64,000 bases of DNA. Origin: Trichaptum fuscoviolaceum (Eukaryota > Basidiomycota > Agaricomycetes > Hymenochaetales > Trichaptaceae). The notes beneath the pieces were generated by a model, which made no database searches, was not told the DNA's origin, and was given only the letters and a program-made list of their open reading frames with translations. The DNA lies in contig CAJSYZ010000005.1 of NCBI GenBank assembly GCA_910574455.1, positions 5,704,001 to 5,768,000 of the forward strand, given 5' to 3'. A program made the translations under genes and the position numbers. Position 1 is the stretch's first letter. The number at the start of each line of letters is the position of its first letter. Below are positions 61,668 through 64,000 of the stretch, piece after piece.

Positions 61668-62009
61668 TGTGCCGCTCGGGTATTGATCAAACTTGGCACC
61701 ACAAGGTACAGATTATTCACAATAGCCTCGGAGTTGCTATTTGAAACACCTTTCAGAGTATAAGTCTGACTCCGAGTGCAGTTAATGAGACGATAGCTAG
61801 GATTTTTTGTTTTCAAAGCCCGGAGGGCCTGTAAGTTCGAAGTCGATGGCGGCAAGGACGAGAGAGAAGGGAAGGGTGGTGATGGCATGTTGGCAACTTC
61901 AAGGTTGACCTGCATACACCGCCGGCTATAAATAGAGTGCTAAATTTGACATCGTTTTGAAGTATTTCAGGAACAACTTGAAGTTGAATCCAGCGTACTT
62001 TTTTAAACA
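61668..62009. promoter_or_regulatory. Upstream region of the CorA gene
   Basis: About 340 bp between the CorA start codon and the left end of the second TIR element. The element therefore sits directly next to this promoter. No gene is seen. Confidence 0.45.
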
Positions 62010-62706
62010 TACAGTGTATCACCGCTCCTCTGAACACCACTGTTCCCTTGTACATTCTGCAATAACATTTTGTAGACTCATTTTCTCCCCTTGAAAATTT
62101 GCAAGCATATGAAACCATGCAATACGTATGTGCAAGTAATTTTGTCTATTTTTTCTCCAACGAAATTGTGGAGTTATGAGCTTGAATGCACCAAAATTCA
62201 GTAGAAGTCAACTATCACATATCTTTAGCTGATTTGTTTTAATTTAATGAGGCATTATCTCGAAGCAAAAGCTATACCGTTGTAAATTAATCATTCCCTA
62301 GTCTCTTTTAAACAAGTTTTTATAACATGAAAGAAGCAAATGAATTAACAGGAAAAAAAACGAAGTGGGTGTACTGACTGAAGGGAAGGCAACAGGTAAC
62401 ACCTGAAGGTTATATAATACACACCTTCTCTTTCCGGCGGTGTTCGCTCTCTTTTAGTTACCTCATTTGGACTGTGACATTCGTGACAGTATGCGTTCAA
62501 AGGAGCGGTGAAGTGTCACAGATTCCTCCTTTTCTTATCTGCTTCATATTAATTTAACGAATTGGTTATAGCTCAGAAGACTTCAGCAGAACATGTATCT
62601 CAGGATTTCCAATGGATCTATCCAAATATTTCAAGGAGATGTGGTGTTGAAGAATTAATAATGTGTTTATTCACATAGGTGTTCAGAGGAGCAGTGATAC
62701 ACTGTA
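62010..62706. mobile_element. MITE-like element with CAGTG-type terminal inverted repeats, copy 2 (opposite orientation)
   Basis: Positions 62010-62038 and 62678-62706 form a 29-bp inverted pair with one mismatch, beginning TACAGTGTATCACCG. The 697-bp interior is A/T rich and lacks a transposase. A TIR-like core (AAAGGAGCGGTG) recurs at 62499-62510, 196 bp from the right end. In the copy at 36699 the equivalent core starts 197 bp from the left end. The left end carries a second, diverged core directly after the TIR (CACTGTTCCCTTGTAC), mirroring the tandem core at the right end of copy 1. The shared layout shows that both belong to one family, inserted in opposite directions. Confidence 0.75.
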
Positions 62707-62709
62707 TAT

Positions 62710-62835
62710 GTAGTACCCAAACCCTCCCACGGTTCGGAAGAGGCCGAGGCCTCAGGGTTCAGGTAAAGTTGAGGGGGACCCATTTGTGGTGAGGAATTCG
62801 GCCTCTTCCGAACCGTGGGAGGGTTTGGGTACTAC
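62710..62835. repeat. 38-bp perfect inverted repeat (foldback)
   Basis: Arms at 62710-62747 and 62798-62835 are exact reverse complements, starting GTAGTACCCAAACCCTCCC, with a 50-bp loop. The structure begins three bases after copy 2 of the TIR element. It could be a small foldback element or the two ends of a separate minimal MITE. Confidence 0.8.
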
Positions 62836-63646
62836 TAGTAATAGTTCCCCTAAATTGCCGTGGGATACCTGTGAATTCTCACCTCCTCTAAACTGCCGCC
62901 GCTGATGTGGAAAATATTAAGGCGGAGAACCAAATGCAGCCTGCTACTAGTGAGGGGGAGTAAGGGATCCGCCGGCGAAGCTCGGCCCGTTATCTAGTAG
63001 TTATAGTGGGGCTATAATTTCTCACGTTGAATTACAAGTAAGCCGGCCGTTAATCAGTTAGTAGTAAGGGTAGGTCTATTTGTGAACCTCCTCTCAGGCT
63101 GCCAGTGCCCTTCGAAGTTCGAGTCTGACGAGTCGCCCTCACCGTGACCACCACGGCGAACGCTACGCACAAACACAAAAACTATCGTTATGAATCACGC
63201 TAATAGCAAAGGTTGTCTCCGTTCTGCTCAACTTGCTCACCCCATGAACCCAGGATAGAAGGTTAATCAATGATTTCAGAATCCGAACTTCATTTTGATG
63301 AAGGAAATCCATCAAGGGTTAGAAGACTCAGCATGGGAAAAGCTCGGTTGGCGGTCTGCCTCATGTACATTCAACACTGGCTCTCGCGTAGGATCGCTGC
63401 CGAGAAGATCATAGGTTCCGTGCCTAATATCATAAATGACTCGGATGCTTCAGCAAGGCACGCCGACTTGAGGTGTCTACTGTGCACCATATGGTCGGCC
63501 GGAAAGCACACTATGTCATTCGATATCAGATCTCGGCTCGCGTCACCTCGGAATCATACATCCAACTATAAAGGCGGTCCTGAACCGTTCAACAATCTTG
63601 ACGTATCCCGCAAGCACTTCGTCCCGACCGTGAACTTGGTCCTGAC
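62836..63646. other. Repeat-like intergenic DNA and promoter of the last gene
   Basis: Short motifs recur (CCTCCTCTAAACTGCC near 62882 and CCTCCTCTCAGGCTGCC near 63089; several TACTAGT/CTAGTAGT blocks), suggesting mobile-element debris. The open frame from 63270 is a shadow crossing into the next gene's first exon. A TATA box lies at 63567-63573. Confidence 0.45.
63567..63573 (+). promoter_or_regulatory. TATA box (TATAAAG)
   Basis: Lies 80 bp upstream of the ATG at 63647. Confidence 0.5.
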
Positions 63647-64000
63647 ATGTCTTCTTCCTCTACTGCCACTTCGCTGTTCGTACCACCCGGGCTCGCTGCA
63701 CTCTCTGCTGTTTATCTTGGGGCCAAATTCTGCATTTGCCGTCCTACCCACTCCGCCGCAGTGCATGGAAAACTGCTATCGCCTGCTGGTTCTAGCAATG
63801 GTGATCTATCCGGATCTTCTTCCCGCAAAAGTTACAGCACGCTTTCGGAGACAGTAGAGCGTTTTGATGGCGCTGGCATAATCTCTTTCCGAGTCCTAAG
63901 ACTTCTGGTTATCGCTGCACTCCTCGCGCTCCAAGTTTTTGACATAGTTTCAAAAGACAGCTACTCGACGAAGTATTTCCAATTGGCGTTTCTCGTGAGT
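63647..64000 (+). CDS. N-terminal part of a multi-span membrane protein (possibly ABCC-type transporter), cut by the window edge
   Basis: From ATG 63647 the frame reads MSSSSTATSLFVPPGLAALS, with a first hydrophobic span GLAALSAVYLGAKFCI. A polar Ser-rich loop follows (SSSRKSYSTLSETVERFDGA), then a second span, RVLRLLVIAALLALQVFDIV. The exon probably ends at TTTCTC before GTGAGT at 63995, and the rest lies beyond 64000. Two spans separated by a polar loop at the very N-terminus resemble the extra membrane domain of ABCC/MRP transporters or some vacuolar proteins, but no diagnostic domain is inside the window, so the family is a guess. The TATA box and start context support a real gene start. 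Confidence 0.6.
   Translation, partial: MSSSSTATSLFVPPGLAALSAVYLGAKFCICRPTHSAAVHGKLLSPAGSSNGDLSGSSSRKSYSTLSETVERFDGAGIISFRVLRLLVIAALLALQVFDIVSKDSYSTKYFQLAFLVS

Noticed and set aside
61813..62118. Minus-strand frame ending inside TIR element copy 2
   Set aside because: Crosses the element boundary and has no signature.
63270..63857. 195-codon plus-strand open frame
   Set aside because: Wrong frame over the first exon of the membrane protein starting at 63647, which has a TATA box and a better reading.

Overview
The window looks like nuclear DNA of an Agaricomycete (mushroom-forming basidiomycete), probably a white-rot wood decayer. Genes lie close together on both strands. Most are cut by many short introns (about 40-70 bp, GT...AG), and one encodes a secreted class II haem peroxidase with a complete manganese-binding site. 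No rRNA, tRNA, CRISPR array or phage gene was seen. Coding regions were rebuilt by joining open frames across GT/AG junctions, using family resemblance and frame continuity. Exon edges are predictions made without transcript data.

Layout. 1-13 kb: a Gtt1-type glutathione transferase; about 3 kb without a clear gene; a conserved coiled-coil/Cys-rich protein; Som1 (mitochondrial inner-membrane peptidase accessory factor); S-adenosylhomocysteine hydrolase; a serine-rich protein; ATP synthase subunit K. 13-17 kb: a 1098-residue CCCH/RRM/KH-like/RBR ubiquitin ligase, then a small secreted cysteine-rich protein. 17-27 kb: an unresolved membrane-protein-like region, a long disordered protein, a PLAC8 protein and an NmrA-type pseudogene. 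27-36 kb: an F-box protein, the manganese peroxidase, a DUF2264 (GH154-like) protein and a secreted lactonase-type beta-propeller.

36-46 kb: a CAGTG-ended TIR element, a small protein gene with an apparent frameshift, two PLAC8 genes in the same orientation and a prostaglandin-reductase-type oxidoreductase. 46-52 kb: a GABA/choline-type permease, a 3'-truncated SDR gene and a septin pseudogene. 52-64 kb: a LARP1-type La protein, a DUF2156 protein, a CorA-type magnesium transporter, a second copy of the TIR element in opposite orientation, a 38-bp perfect inverted repeat, and the start of a membrane protein running off the window.

Working together. Som1 and subunit K are small mitochondrial housekeeping genes. 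The peroxidase, DUF2264 and lactonase genes form an apparently degradative stretch at 30-36 kb, though co-regulation is only inferred. The most distinctive items are the RBR ligase architecture, the paired TIR elements with a shared internal layout, the cluster of decayed genes at 46-51 kb, and the Cys-rich secreted candidate. I did not find a clearly unprecedented multi-gene system.
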